From contig CAWJFP010000033.1 in assembly GCA_963842155.1 (NCBI GenBank), positions 1 to 10,220 on the forward strand: a DNA stretch of 10,220 nucleotides. Direction: 5' to 3'. Under the pieces are notes generated by a model. It did not search any database. It saw only the letters and a program-made list of their open reading frames with translations, and was not told the DNA's origin. Origin of the DNA: CAWJFP01 sp963842155. GTDB lineage: Bacteria; Pseudomonadota; Alphaproteobacteria; JACZXZ01. This document shows positions 1 to 6,957 of this stretch, piece by piece. The position numbers and the translations under genes were made by a program. Positions within the stretch are counted from its first letter, which is position 1, and every line of letters starts with the position of its first letter.

Positions 1-18
1 CTCCCGTCCGACAGTCAT

Positions 19-95
19 TTAAGCATTCCAAAACAATTAATTGTTGTATTAAAGACTTTGTTAAGATTTACGCAGCATCATCACTCAAGGTTAAC
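19..95 (+). promoter_or_regulatory. ctrA upstream regulatory region with phased TTAA motifs
   Basis: This stretch is AT-rich compared with the rest of the window. TTAA occurs at 19-22, 37-40, 49-52, 61-64 and 91-94 (the last as TTAAC). The three central copies start exactly 12 bp apart (TTAA-N8-TTAA-N8-TTAA). Known family fact: CtrA binds TTAA-N7-TTAA and autoregulates its own gene in Caulobacter. Inference: these are candidate CtrA half-sites, although the spacing is one base longer than the classical site. No GANTC (CcrM methylation) site is seen in the 127 bases upstream of ctrA; the first GATTC is inside the gene at 152-156. A clear -35/-10 pair cannot be assigned; TAAGAT at 62-67 is a weak -10 candidate. 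Confidence 0.45.
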
Positions 96-127
96 AAGTC
101 GATCTGTGGCGAAGGGCTGGAACAACC

Positions 128-850
128 ATGCGTGTGCTGCTCATCGAGGACGATTCGTCGACCGCCCGGAACATCGAGCTGATGCTCAAGTCCGAGGGGT
201 ATATTTGCGATACGACCGACCTCGGTGAAGACGGTCTCGAGATCGGCAAGCTCTACGACTACGACATCATCATCCTCGACCTGCTGTTGCCGGACATCGA
301 CGGCTACGAGGTGTTGCGGCGCCTGCGCGCGGCGCGCGTGAGCACGCCGATCCTGATCCTCTCGGGCCTCGGCGAGCTCGACAACAAGCTCAAGGGCCTG
401 GGCTTCGGAGCCGACGACTATCTCACCAAGCCTTTCGACAAGCGCGAGTTGATCGCGCGCGTCCAGGCCATCGTCCGGCGCTCGAAAGGCCATTCCGACT
501 CAGTCATCAAGACCGGCCGGCTGACGGTCAATCTCGACGCCCGTACCGTGGAGGTCGACAGCCAGCCGCTGCATCTCACCGGCAAGGAATACGGCATCAT
601 CGAGCTTCTCTCATTGCGCAAGGGCACGACGCTGACCAAGGAGATGTTCCTCAACCACCTCTACGGCGGGATGGACGAGCCCGAGCTCAAGATCATCGAC
701 GTCTTCGTCTGCAAGCTGCGCAAGAAGCTCTCCGTCGCCACCGGCGGAGACAACTACATCGAGACCGTATGGGGCCGCGGCTACGTGCTGCGCGACCCGC
801 AAGGCGCCGACGAAGCGGCGCCGAAACGCGCGGGCGCCTCCGCGCACTGA
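128..850 (+). CDS. ctrA: CtrA, cell-cycle response regulator
   Basis: This 240-residue OmpR-type response regulator is the master cell-cycle and motility transcription factor of alphaproteobacteria. The receiver domain spans about residues 1-118, with acidic pocket E7/D8/D9, phospho-acceptor D51 and the K of TKPF. The DNA-binding winged helix spans about 125-228 and contains the stretches LTGKEYGIIELLSLRKGTTL and MFLNHLYGGMDEPELKIIDV, followed by ETVWGRGYVLRDP. These match Caulobacter CtrA almost residue for residue, so the identification is firm. The ATG at 128 gives the conserved start MRVLLIEDD; a modest GAAGGG lies about 11 bases upstream. The C-terminus ends in ...GASAH, not the terminal Ala-Ala that Caulobacter CtrA uses for ClpXP-dependent proteolysis. 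The gene runs towards cheR, with the repeat element between them. In the cell, CtrA would receive phosphate from ChpT, which is also encoded in this window. Confidence 0.97.
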   Translation: MRVLLIEDDSSTARNIELMLKSEGYICDTTDLGEDGLEIGKLYDYDIIILDLLLPDIDGYEVLRRLRAARVSTPILILSGLGELDNKLKGLGFGADDYLTKPFDKRELIARVQAIVRRSKGHSDSVIKTGRLTVNLDARTVEVDSQPLHLTGKEYGIIELLSLRKGTTLTKEMFLNHLYGGMDEPELKIIDVFVCKLRKKLSVATGGDNYIETVWGRGYVLRDPQGADEAAPKRAGASAH

Positions 851-992
851 TCCTCCCCTCTACCGGCCCGGTCTCGCGCCGCGCCCAGGATGCTGGACGC
901 GGCGTTGGTCGTTCCGCATGCCGCGGGTTTGGCGACGAACAATCGGGAAGCCTGGAAAGGCCGAAGCGATTCCGCGCGGGCGGACGTCGCTC
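851..992. other. Non-coding spacer after ctrA, nothing recognised
   Basis: Between the ctrA stop and the left end of the inverted-repeat element I see no convincing gene or RNA. Open frames crossing it are Arg/Ala/Pro-rich, run into ctrA in antisense or into the repeat, and match no family I recognise. No hairpin followed by a T-run is present, so a classical rho-independent terminator for ctrA is not evident here. Confidence 0.5.
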
Positions 993-1205
993 TAGGTCCA
1001 ATCGACATTCATTTCATCGTCATTCCGGAAGCTTAGGCGAGCCCGGAAAAGCGCGCGCTTTTCCGGCTTGCGAGCCTTGCTATCCAGAATCCATGGCGAT
1101 ACCGGCGCCGACCTAACCATGGATTCCGGATCGCGCAAATCCTTGTTGCACTGGGATTTGCTTGTCCGGAATGACGCACCGAAAAATGAATGTCGATTTG
1201 TCCTA
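993..1205. repeat. MITE-like 213-bp inverted-repeat element with TA ends
   Basis: The ends at 993-1014 and 1184-1205 are inverted copies of each other matching at 20 of 22 positions; both read inward from TAGG. A second inverted pair lies inside them: CGTCATTCCGGA at 1018-1029 and its complement at 1165-1176. Further inside are a perfect 24-bp palindrome at 1043-1066 (AAAAGCGCGCGCTTTT flanked by CCGG), an inverted pair at 1082-1096/1117-1131 (14 of 15 matching), and a short pair at 1135-1142/1154-1161. It has no coding capacity of its own. The outer TA on both sides would fit a non-autonomous element of the TA-targeting IS630/mariner type, but that assignment is inference. The CGTCATTCCGGA-type core resembles dispersed intergenic palindromes common in alphaproteobacteria. 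Its right end overlaps the cheR stop codon. It may also act as a folded 3' end for the two convergent transcripts. Confidence 0.8.
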
Positions 1206-2084
1206 GCGAACGACGGTCGAGGCGGGCTGCACGGGCGCGCCCTGGGCCGCGCGAGCGGGCCGGGCCGCGCAGGGCGCGGTCGGGCGGTAGACGCCCCGCT
1301 CTCCCGTCACCAGCTTGAAGCGGTCGCTGATGCCGAGCACGGTCTCGGCCCCGCCCAGGCAGAGGAAGCCGTCATCCAGCGTCGCGGCGCGCACGCGCTC
1401 GAGCACGCGGGCCTTGGTCGTATGGTCGAAATAGATGAGCACGTTGCGGCAGAAGACGACGTCGAACTTGCCCAACGCCCGCGGGTCGGAGAGCAGGTTG
1501 AACTCGCGGAAGTCGATCATGCCGCGGAGCGCCGCGTCGATGCGCCAGCGCTCGCCCTCCTGCTTGAAATGCCGGACGAGCATTTGGATGGGCAATCCGC
1601 GCTGCACCTCGAAATGGGAGTAGACCCCGGCCTTCGCCTTGGCCAGCACCTCGCGCGAGAGATCGGTGGCGACGACCTCGCAGCGCCAGCCGGCCAAATG
1701 CGCGGCCTGCTCGCGCAGCAGCATCGCGATCGAATAAGGCTCCTGCCCGCTCGCGCAAGCCGCGCTCCAGATGCGGATGGTCTTGGTCTCGGCGCGCGTC
1801 TTGAGCAGGTAGGGCAGCATGATCTTGGTGAACTGGTCGAAGGGCCGCCGGTCGCGGAAGAAGAAGGATTCGTTCGTCGTCATCGCCTCGATGACGTCCT
1901 GCTCGAGCTGCAGGCTGCCGGGGCCGCGCATGCGCGCGACCAGCTCGGGAAGGCCGCTCATGCCGTGGCGCCGCGCCACCGGCACGAGCCGGTTCTCCAG
2001 CAGGTACTCCTTCTCCACCCCGATCGTAAGACCGGAGCGCTCCTTGAGCATGCGGGTGAGATATTGGAAATCGTCGACGGTCAT
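1203..2084 (-). CDS. cheR: CheR, chemotaxis receptor methyltransferase
   Basis: This 293-residue protein transfers methyl groups from S-adenosylmethionine to glutamates of chemoreceptors, for adaptation in the cytoplasm. The N-terminal helical domain (about 1-75) ends in TTNESFFFRD (69-78). The SAM-binding domain follows, with the motif WSAACASGQEPYS (106-118), acidic D141 in ATDLS, and CRNVLIYFD (212-220). All are diagnostic of CheR. The ATG at 2084-2082 overlaps the cheB stop (ATGA), with GGGAG seven bases upstream, so this start is preferred over longer alternatives in the frame. The C-terminal 25 or so residues are Ala/Pro/Arg-rich and unlike the family core. The TAG stop (1205-1203) is the terminal trinucleotide of the inverted-repeat element, so the original C-terminus may have been altered by its insertion. 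It is the last gene of the che operon and converges on ctrA. Confidence 0.95.
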   Translation of the reverse strand: MTVDDFQYLTRMLKERSGLTIGVEKEYLLENRLVPVARRHGMSGLPELVARMRGPGSLQLEQDVIEAMTTNESFFFRDRRPFDQFTKIMLPYLLKTRAETKTIRIWSAACASGQEPYSIAMLLREQAAHLAGWRCEVVATDLSREVLAKAKAGVYSHFEVQRGLPIQMLVRHFKQEGERWRIDAALRGMIDFREFNLLSDPRALGKFDVVFCRNVLIYFDHTTKARVLERVRAATLDDGFLCLGGAETVLGISDRFKLVTGERGVYRPTAPCAARPARAAQGAPVQPASTVVR

Positions 2085-3235
2085 GCCGCACTCCCGGAGG
2101 CCGGCAGAAACCGGTTGACGTAGGGCGCTATCTCCCCGAGCGGCAGCAGCGCGGCGCAGAGTCCCGCGGCCGCCACCGCGCCGGGCATGCCCCAGACGAC
2201 GCTCGTCGCCGCGTCCTGCGCGACGATGGTGCCGCCTGCCTCGACGAGCACGCGCGCGCCCCGGAGGCCGTCCTGCCCCATCCCGGTCAGCACGAGCGCG
2301 AGCGCGCGTCCATCGTAGGCGCGCGCCAGCGAGCGCAGCATCGGATCGGCCGCCGGCCGGCAGAAATTCTCCGGCGGCCCGTCGTCGAGCCGTATCGCGC
2401 GGCGGTTGGCCTGCCATTGGACCAGCATGTGCGTGTCGCCGGGCGCGATATAGGTATGACCCGGCAGCACCGGCTCGCGGTCGACCGCCTCGCGGCAAGG
2501 GCGCCCGCTGGCCTTCGCCAGACGCTCGGCCAGAATGCTGGTGAAGGTCGGCGGCATATGCTGCGTGACGAAGATCGGCAAGGCGAATTTAGGGCCCAAC
2601 GCGGCCAGCACCGCCATCAGCGCCTGCGGTCCGCCGGTCGAGCTCGCGATGGCGAGCGCCTCGGGACGCCGCACGCCGGGCCGGCGAAAGGTGATCGGCG
2701 TGGAGGCAAGGAGACGGGTGCGCGCGCCCAACGGCAGCTCGGCCGCCAGTCGCGCCGAGACGCGCCCCTCGCCGCCGCGGCGGGCGGCGCCCAACGCCTT
2801 CACCTTGTCCACGAGTTCGCGCTGGAAATCGCGCGCCGAGACGAGGTGCCGCGTCGTGCTGGGCTTCAGCACGTAGTCGGCCGCCCCCTCCGAGAGCGCG
2901 CGCAAGCAGAGGCTCGCGTTGCGCTTGGTCGGCGAGGACACCATGATGACCTTGATGTCCGGGTCCGCCTTGCACAGCAGGGGAAGTGCGGCCATGCCGT
3001 CGAGCTTCGGCATCTCGATGTCGAGCACGACGACCTCGACCTTGTAGCGCGAGAGCGCGCCGACGGCCTGCTCGCCGTTCGAATTGGAGGAGACGACCTC
3101 GACCTCGGAATCGCTCTCCAGCGCGCGCGCGATCAGGCCGCGCGCGACGACGGAATCGTCGACCACCATGACGCGATAGGGGCCGGGGAGGTAATCGAGA
3201 GCTGCTCGCCCGGCGCCTGGATTGACGGCCTCCAT
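2081..3235 (-). CDS. cheB: CheB, receptor methylesterase/deamidase
   Basis: This 384-residue response-regulator esterase removes methyl groups from receptors and opposes CheR. The N-terminal receiver domain (about 20-140) shows V25-D26-D27, phospho-acceptor D72 in LDIEMPKLDG, and K124 in LKPS. The C-terminal methylesterase domain (about 190-378) shows the catalytic Ser199 in ASSTGG, His226 in TQHMPP and Asp322 in LTGMGQDG, so the full triad is present. An interdomain linker of about 45 residues is Arg/Ala-rich. The chosen ATG at 3235-3233 shares one base with the cheY stop (TGATG) and has GGTGGGA about eight bases upstream. The same frame stays open further upstream, but that part is antisense-free read-through of cheY and is not protein-like. 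The 19 residues before the receiver domain may be partly dispensable. The stop overlaps the cheR start by four bases, which suggests translational coupling. Confidence 0.95.
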   Translation of the reverse strand: MEAVNPGAGRAALDYLPGPYRVMVVDDSVVARGLIARALESDSEVEVVSSNSNGEQAVGALSRYKVEVVVLDIEMPKLDGMAALPLLCKADPDIKVIMVSSPTKRNASLCLRALSEGAADYVLKPSTTRHLVSARDFQRELVDKVKALGAARRGGEGRVSARLAAELPLGARTRLLASTPITFRRPGVRRPEALAIASSTGGPQALMAVLAALGPKFALPIFVTQHMPPTFTSILAERLAKASGRPCREAVDREPVLPGHTYIAPGDTHMLVQWQANRRAIRLDDGPPENFCRPAADPMLRSLARAYDGRALALVLTGMGQDGLRGARVLVEAGGTIVAQDAATSVVWGMPGAVAAAGLCAALLPLGEIAPYVNRFLPASGSAA

Positions 3236-3600
3236 CAAATCAGTCCCACCTGCTCGAATTTTGCTTCGATGATCTGGCTGTCGAACGGCTTCATGATGTA
3301 CTCGTCGGCACCCGCTGTGAGCGCCTCCTGGATATGCGCGAGGTCGTTCTCGGTGGTGCAGAACACGACGATCGGCTGATTGCCGCCGGCGCTCGCCCGC
3401 AGCTTGCGCAGGAAATCGATGCCGTTCATGCCCGGCATGTTCCAGTCGAGCAGGATCGCGTCGGGCATCGCGGCCTGGCAGGCGACCATGGCGGCCTCGC
3501 CGTCCGCGGCCTCGCGGATCTCGAAATGAAGCTCCTCGAGGATGCGCCGGGCTACCAGCCGCACGACCTTGGAATCGTCGACGATGAGGCAGCTCTTCAT
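3235..3600 (-). CDS. cheY: CheY, single-domain chemotaxis response regulator
   Basis: This 121-residue stand-alone receiver takes phosphate from CheA and signals to the flagellar motor switch. Visible features are the acidic pair D8-D9, phospho-acceptor D52 in LLDWNMPGMNG, the Thr switch T82 in VVFCTTEND, and K104 in YIMKPFD. The length is that of a bare receiver with no output domain. The sequence style (DWNMPGMNGIDFLRKLR, FCTTEND) is that of the CheY found in che operons of Rhodospirillales-type alphaproteobacteria. It lies between cheW (52 bases upstream) and cheB (overlapping by one base). AAGGG lies about nine or ten bases before the ATG. No CheZ or second CheY (phosphate sink) is visible nearby. 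Confidence 0.95.
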   Translation of the reverse strand: MKSCLIVDDSKVVRLVARRILEELHFEIREAADGEAAMVACQAAMPDAILLDWNMPGMNGIDFLRKLRASAGGNQPIVVFCTTENDLAHIQEALTAGADEYIMKPFDSQIIEAKFEQVGLI

Positions 3601-3652
3601 TCCTCGGTTCCCTTCCGCGCCTTGCCCGATGTCGGACGCGAACCAAGCGCGC

Positions 3653-4162
3653 TCATGCCGCTTCCGCCTTCGTGGATTCCAGCAGGCGATCGACGTCGAG
3701 CATCAGCAGGAGGCGGTCCTCCAAGCGGTAAATGCCGGTGCACAGCTCGCGCCAGCGGGCATTCATCGTCGGCGGATTGCGCTCGAAGCGCTCGGGCGGC
3801 ATGGTGACCACCTCCGCCACCTGGTCGACGATGAGGCTGTAGAGCTCGCCGCCGCGCTCGAACACGACGCTCATGCCTGGGATCGAAGAAGGTGCCGGCG
3901 CAAGGCCGAGGCAGCGGCGTACGTCGATGGCGGTGACGATGCGACCGCGCAGGTTGATCGCGCCCGCGACCGCCGGCCCGGCAAGCGGGATGCGCGCGAT
4001 GCGCTGCGGCCCCAGCACGTCGCGCACCGCGAGCACGGGGACGCCGAAGAGCTGGTCCGCGATCGTCAACGTCACGAGCTCGCAGGGCTCGACCGCCTCG
4101 TCCATCGGCGCGGGCGCGGCTGCCGTGGTCGCGCGCGCAAGCTGGTCGCTCGGCATTTTCAT
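3653..4162 (-). CDS. cheW: CheW, chemotaxis coupling protein
   Basis: This 169-residue adaptor links chemoreceptors to the CheA kinase. The CheW fold begins at about residue 28 (ELVTLTIADQLFGVPV), followed by VRDVLGPQRIARIPLA, the family signature GAINLRGRIVTAIDVRRCLG (67-86), and YSLIVDQVAEVV. It ends with LLLMLDVDRLLE. The first 27 residues are Ala/Pro-rich and probably disordered. The ATG at 4162-4160 overlaps the cheA stop by four bases (ATGA), with AGGG six bases upstream; a second ATG two codons later is possible. The tight overlap with cheA indicates translational coupling and balanced production of kinase and coupler. Confidence 0.95.
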   Translation of the reverse strand: MKMPSDQLARATTAAAPAPMDEAVEPCELVTLTIADQLFGVPVLAVRDVLGPQRIARIPLAGPAVAGAINLRGRIVTAIDVRRCLGLAPAPSSIPGMSVVFERGGELYSLIVDQVAEVVTMPPERFERNPPTMNARWRELCTGIYRLEDRLLLMLDVDRLLESTKAEAA

Positions 4163-6780
4163 GCAGCACCCTGGGCGAGCGATCCCGAGCGGGTCCGGCG
4201 CGGCGCGTCGGGATCGAACTTGGTGACGTTGCCGCCGATTTCCAGCGCCAGCTCCGGCTCGGCGTCGCTCGAACCGTCGGACGCCTGCCAGGCCGAGCGC
4301 GCCTTGGCGATGTAGTAGCGATGATCGATGATCTCGGTCGCGCGGCCGACGACGACGGCGCTGCCGACGACGCCGGGGCGCGCGCCGTCGAGCTCGATAT
4401 TGAGCCGTTCCTCGACGATATCGACGATGTCATCGACGGCGAGGCCGACATGCATCCTGCCCTCGCCAAGGACGATGACGGGCTGGTGGCCGCTCTCCTT
4501 CAGCTTCTGCGCCCCATGGAGCGTGACAAGCGGCATGAGCCGGCCGCGATATTGCACGACCGGCCAACCGCCCGAGCGTTCGATGCTCTCGACGGCGAAC
4601 TCCTCGAGCCGCGCCACATGGGAGAGCGGCACCGCCTTGGGCGTCCGGTCGGCGGCGCGGAACAGCAGCAAGGTGCGGCGATCGTCGCGCGCGCCCTGCT
4701 CGGTCGCCTCGACGGCCTTGAGCGGGCGCTCGACGATCAGCTCGCCGGCGGCGTTGGCGATGCCGTTCGGGTCGAGAATCATGACGACGCTGCCATCGCC
4801 CAGGATGGTATTGCCCGAATAGACCTGGATGTCGCGCAGGATGGGCGGCATCGGCTTGACGACGATCTCCTCGGTATCGAACAGCTCGTCGACCATGATG
4901 CCGAAGACGGTGGCGCCCACCTGCGTCACGACGATGAAGGCGTCCTCGCGCGTGCTCTCCTGCGCTATGCCGAGCAGGCCGGCGAGCGAAACGAGCGGCA
5001 AGAGGCGGTCGCGCAGGCGCAGCACGGGCGTATTGTCGATGCGCTCGATGCGGCGGTCGCTGTCGGGGAAGGCATGCACCAGCTCGCTCACGTTGATCTG
5101 CGGGATGGCGAAGCGCTCGCCCGCGGCCTCCACGAGCAGTGCCGGCACGATCGCGAGCGTGAGGGGAATGCGGATGGTGAAGGCGGTGCCGCCGCCGGCG
5201 ATCGACTTCGTCTCGATGGTGCCGCCGATCCGCTCGATATTGGAGCGTACCACGTCCATGCCCACGCCGCGCCCCGAGACGCTCGTGACCGCCTCGGCGG
5301 TGGTGAAGCCCGGCCTGAAGATGAGCTGCATCGCCTGCTGCTCGGACATGCCGGCGAGTTCCGCCTCGGGGAGCAGGCCGAGCGCGGCCGCCTTGGCCTT
5401 GATCTTGTCGATCGGGATGCCGCGCCCGTCGTCGGACACGGCGATGACGATGTGGCCGCCCTCGTGATAGGCGCGGAGCCGGATCGTGCCGGTCTCGGCC
5501 TTGCCCGCCGCCGTGCGCTCCTTGGGCGTCTCGAGGCCGTGATCGGCCGAGTTCCGCACCATATGGGTCAGCGGATCCTTGATGATCTCCAGCACCTGCC
5601 GGTCGAGCTCGGTCTCCGCCCCCGTCATCTCGAGACGGATCTTCTTGCCCAGCTCGCGCGCCAGATCGCGCACCAGCCGCGGCAGCTTCGTCCAGGCATT
5701 GCCGATCGGCTGCAAACGGGCGCGCATGACGCCCTCTTGCAGCTCGGCCGTGACGTGGTTGAGCCGCTGCAGCGGCGTGGCGAAAGGCGAGCCCTCCTCG
5801 GTGCGCAGGATCCTGAGCAATTGATTGCGCGTGAGCACGAGCTCGCTCACCGTCGTCATGAGGGTCTCGAGCAACTCGACATTGACCCGGATGGTATGGG
5901 CGGCGAGCGCCGGTTCAGCGTGCGCCGGGTGAGCGGGGTCGGAATGGGCGTCGGCTTCCGCCTGATGCGTCTCGGCGGCCTCGGCAGAGAGCCTGGGAAG
6001 CGCCGGCGGCGGCGCTGAGGGGCCGGCGCGCCGGCGGTCCGCGCGTATCAGGCTCACGATGCGGCCGATCACCCGTCGCGGCACGTCGACCGTCTTGAGC
6101 GCGTGGCGCAAATGCTCGATGGCGACATCGAGGGCGGCCTCGTCGTGCCCGCGTGCCGCCAGGAAGCCGAACAGGCTTTGCGGCGGGTCGCCCGCCGCCG
6201 GGCCGCCCAGCAGTGCGGCGAAGTAGACGCGCACGCCGCCCTGAAGCCGATCAAGGTCGACTTTCTTGAATGCCTCGGAGAATCGCGCGTCGGCGGCGAG
6301 CCGTTCGATCAGCAGCTCGACGGCGGCATCGAGCACGCCGAGCCCTCCCATCTGGGCGAAGAGGCTGTCGCCCGAGGCCGCAGCCGGCTGCGCCGCAGGT
6401 TTCGCGCCGCTTGCCGCACCATTGAAGCGTTGGATAAGGTCCGAATCGTCGCCTTCCGGCTCGACCCCCTTCGCCTCGAGCGCGGTCAGCAGCTTCTTGA
6501 TGCGATCCATGCATTCGAGAATGAGGCTGACCGTGTCGGCCGAGATGGCGAGTTCGCCGTCGCGGCATTTGCCAAGCACGTCCTCGGCCGCGTGGGCGAT
6601 GGCCTCGAGCCGCGGCAGGCCGAGAAAGCCGCAAGTTCCCTTGATGGTATGGACCTGGCGAAAAATATTGGCGACGCGCTTGGGCTCACCCGGATTCTGC
6701 TCGAGCCCGACCAGCTCGGCGTCGAGCGTTTCCAGGCTTTCCGTCGCCTCGGTCAGGAATTCCTTGAGCAGATCATCCAT
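4159..6780 (-). CDS. cheA: CheA, chemotaxis histidine kinase with a globin-like insert
   Basis: This 873-residue cytoplasmic kinase autophosphorylates and feeds CheY and CheB. Domains in order: a phosphotransfer P1 domain (about 1-110; His44 in FRQVHTIKGTCGF); a globin-like segment (about 139-250, listed separately) in place of a P2 domain; an Ala/Pro/His-rich linker (251-293); the P3 dimerisation helices (about 295-355, VELLETLMTTVSELVLTRNQ); and the ATPase domain with N box THMVRNSADHG (H406, N410), G1 box SDDGRGIP and G2 box GRGVGMDVV. After these come a first CheW-like P5 domain (about 540-680) and a second CheW-like domain (about 690-828). A 45-residue tail with no recognisable fold ends the protein. 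The start MDDLLKEFL at 6780 matches the usual CheA beginning; an in-frame ATG ten codons upstream has no good ribosome site. Double CheW domains are known from some alphaproteobacterial CheA proteins. All kinase motifs are intact. Confidence 0.95.
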   Translation of the reverse strand: MDDLLKEFLTEATESLETLDAELVGLEQNPGEPKRVANIFRQVHTIKGTCGFLGLPRLEAIAHAAEDVLGKCRDGELAISADTVSLILECMDRIKKLLTALEAKGVEPEGDDSDLIQRFNGAASGAKPAAQPAAASGDSLFAQMGGLGVLDAAVELLIERLAADARFSEAFKKVDLDRLQGGVRVYFAALLGGPAAGDPPQSLFGFLAARGHDEAALDVAIEHLRHALKTVDVPRRVIGRIVSLIRADRRRAGPSAPPPALPRLSAEAAETHQAEADAHSDPAHPAHAEPALAAHTIRVNVELLETLMTTVSELVLTRNQLLRILRTEEGSPFATPLQRLNHVTAELQEGVMRARLQPIGNAWTKLPRLVRDLARELGKKIRLEMTGAETELDRQVLEIIKDPLTHMVRNSADHGLETPKERTAAGKAETGTIRLRAYHEGGHIVIAVSDDGRGIPIDKIKAKAAALGLLPEAELAGMSEQQAMQLIFRPGFTTAEAVTSVSGRGVGMDVVRSNIERIGGTIETKSIAGGGTAFTIRIPLTLAIVPALLVEAAGERFAIPQINVSELVHAFPDSDRRIERIDNTPVLRLRDRLLPLVSLAGLLGIAQESTREDAFIVVTQVGATVFGIMVDELFDTEEIVVKPMPPILRDIQVYSGNTILGDGSVVMILDPNGIANAAGELIVERPLKAVEATEQGARDDRRTLLLFRAADRTPKAVPLSHVARLEEFAVESIERSGGWPVVQYRGRLMPLVTLHGAQKLKESGHQPVIVLGEGRMHVGLAVDDIVDIVEERLNIELDGARPGVVGSAVVVGRATEIIDHRYYIAKARSAWQASDGSSDAEPELALEIGGNVTKFDPDAPRRTRSGSLAQGAA
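6031..6366 (-). other. Truncated-haemoglobin-like domain inside CheA
   Basis: CheA residues about 139-250 follow the order of motifs of group I truncated haemoglobins (Bac_globin type). They open with SLFAQMGG, compared with the family's SLYERLGG. They continue with ERLAAD and F-x-x-V-D-x-x-R-L, then ALLGGP, which is the family's E-helix end (ALGGP). Next come LDVAIEHLRHAL, compared with FDAVVGHLVATL, and a V-P stretch before the last helix. The length of about 110 residues also fits. By my hand alignment, the proximal His of the AH-x-G-L motif is Leu or a nearby residue here, and the distal B10 Tyr is Ile. The haem pocket is therefore probably lost. The similarity is by eye only. Alternatives are an unrelated helical P2-like docking domain, or a second degenerate phosphotransfer-like bundle. 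Confidence 0.6.
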
Positions 6781-6957
6781 CGCGCCCGTCCCGTCGCCCA
6801 CAAGCGGCATCGCGGAGGCCAGCGGGCAAGGCCGCTGCCGACCTCCGGCGCCGGCATTCCAGGCTGCCAGGGATGGGTTAAAAACCTATGAAGCCCGAGC
6901 GGATTGCCGCCCGCGCGGGCGAAGCGGCCGCCCGCGGAAAACCGCCGATAACCGGCG
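6781..6957 (-). promoter_or_regulatory. chpT-cheA spacer, possible internal control region
   Basis: These 177 bases separate chpT from cheA, much more than the other gaps in the cluster. On the minus strand, immediately after the chpT stop, is a short hairpin (CGCCG-loop-CGGCG, 6943-6957) followed by GTTTT, a weak terminator candidate. Further towards cheA is the AT-rich stretch GGTTTTTAACCC, containing a single TTAACC that resembles a CtrA half-site. Together these could let cheA have its own promoter, but no convincing -35/-10 pair is visible. A 12-bp palindrome GCCCGCGCGGGC also lies here. Confidence 0.25.

Noticed and set aside
1043..1066. The perfect 24-bp palindrome considered as a CRISPR repeat or a stand-alone terminator.
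   Set aside because: There is one copy, no spacers, and no T-run following the stem. It is better explained as part of the larger inverted-repeat element.
781..1116. Small open frames on both strands between ctrA and cheR.
   Set aside because: They overlap the ctrA 3' end or the inverted-repeat element and have no ribosome site or recognisable domain; one ends inside the repeat.
4321..6018. A long open frame of 565 codons on the plus strand opposite cheA.
   Set aside because: It is an antisense shadow of a GC-rich gene; its translation is Arg/Asp/His-rich and matches no family, while the minus strand encodes a full CheA.
6925..6951. GCCGATAA at 6944-6951, identical to the -10 element of flagellar sigma-28 promoters.
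   Set aside because: It is on the plus strand, antisense to chpT and cheA, and there is no TAAA at the required distance upstream. Probably chance.
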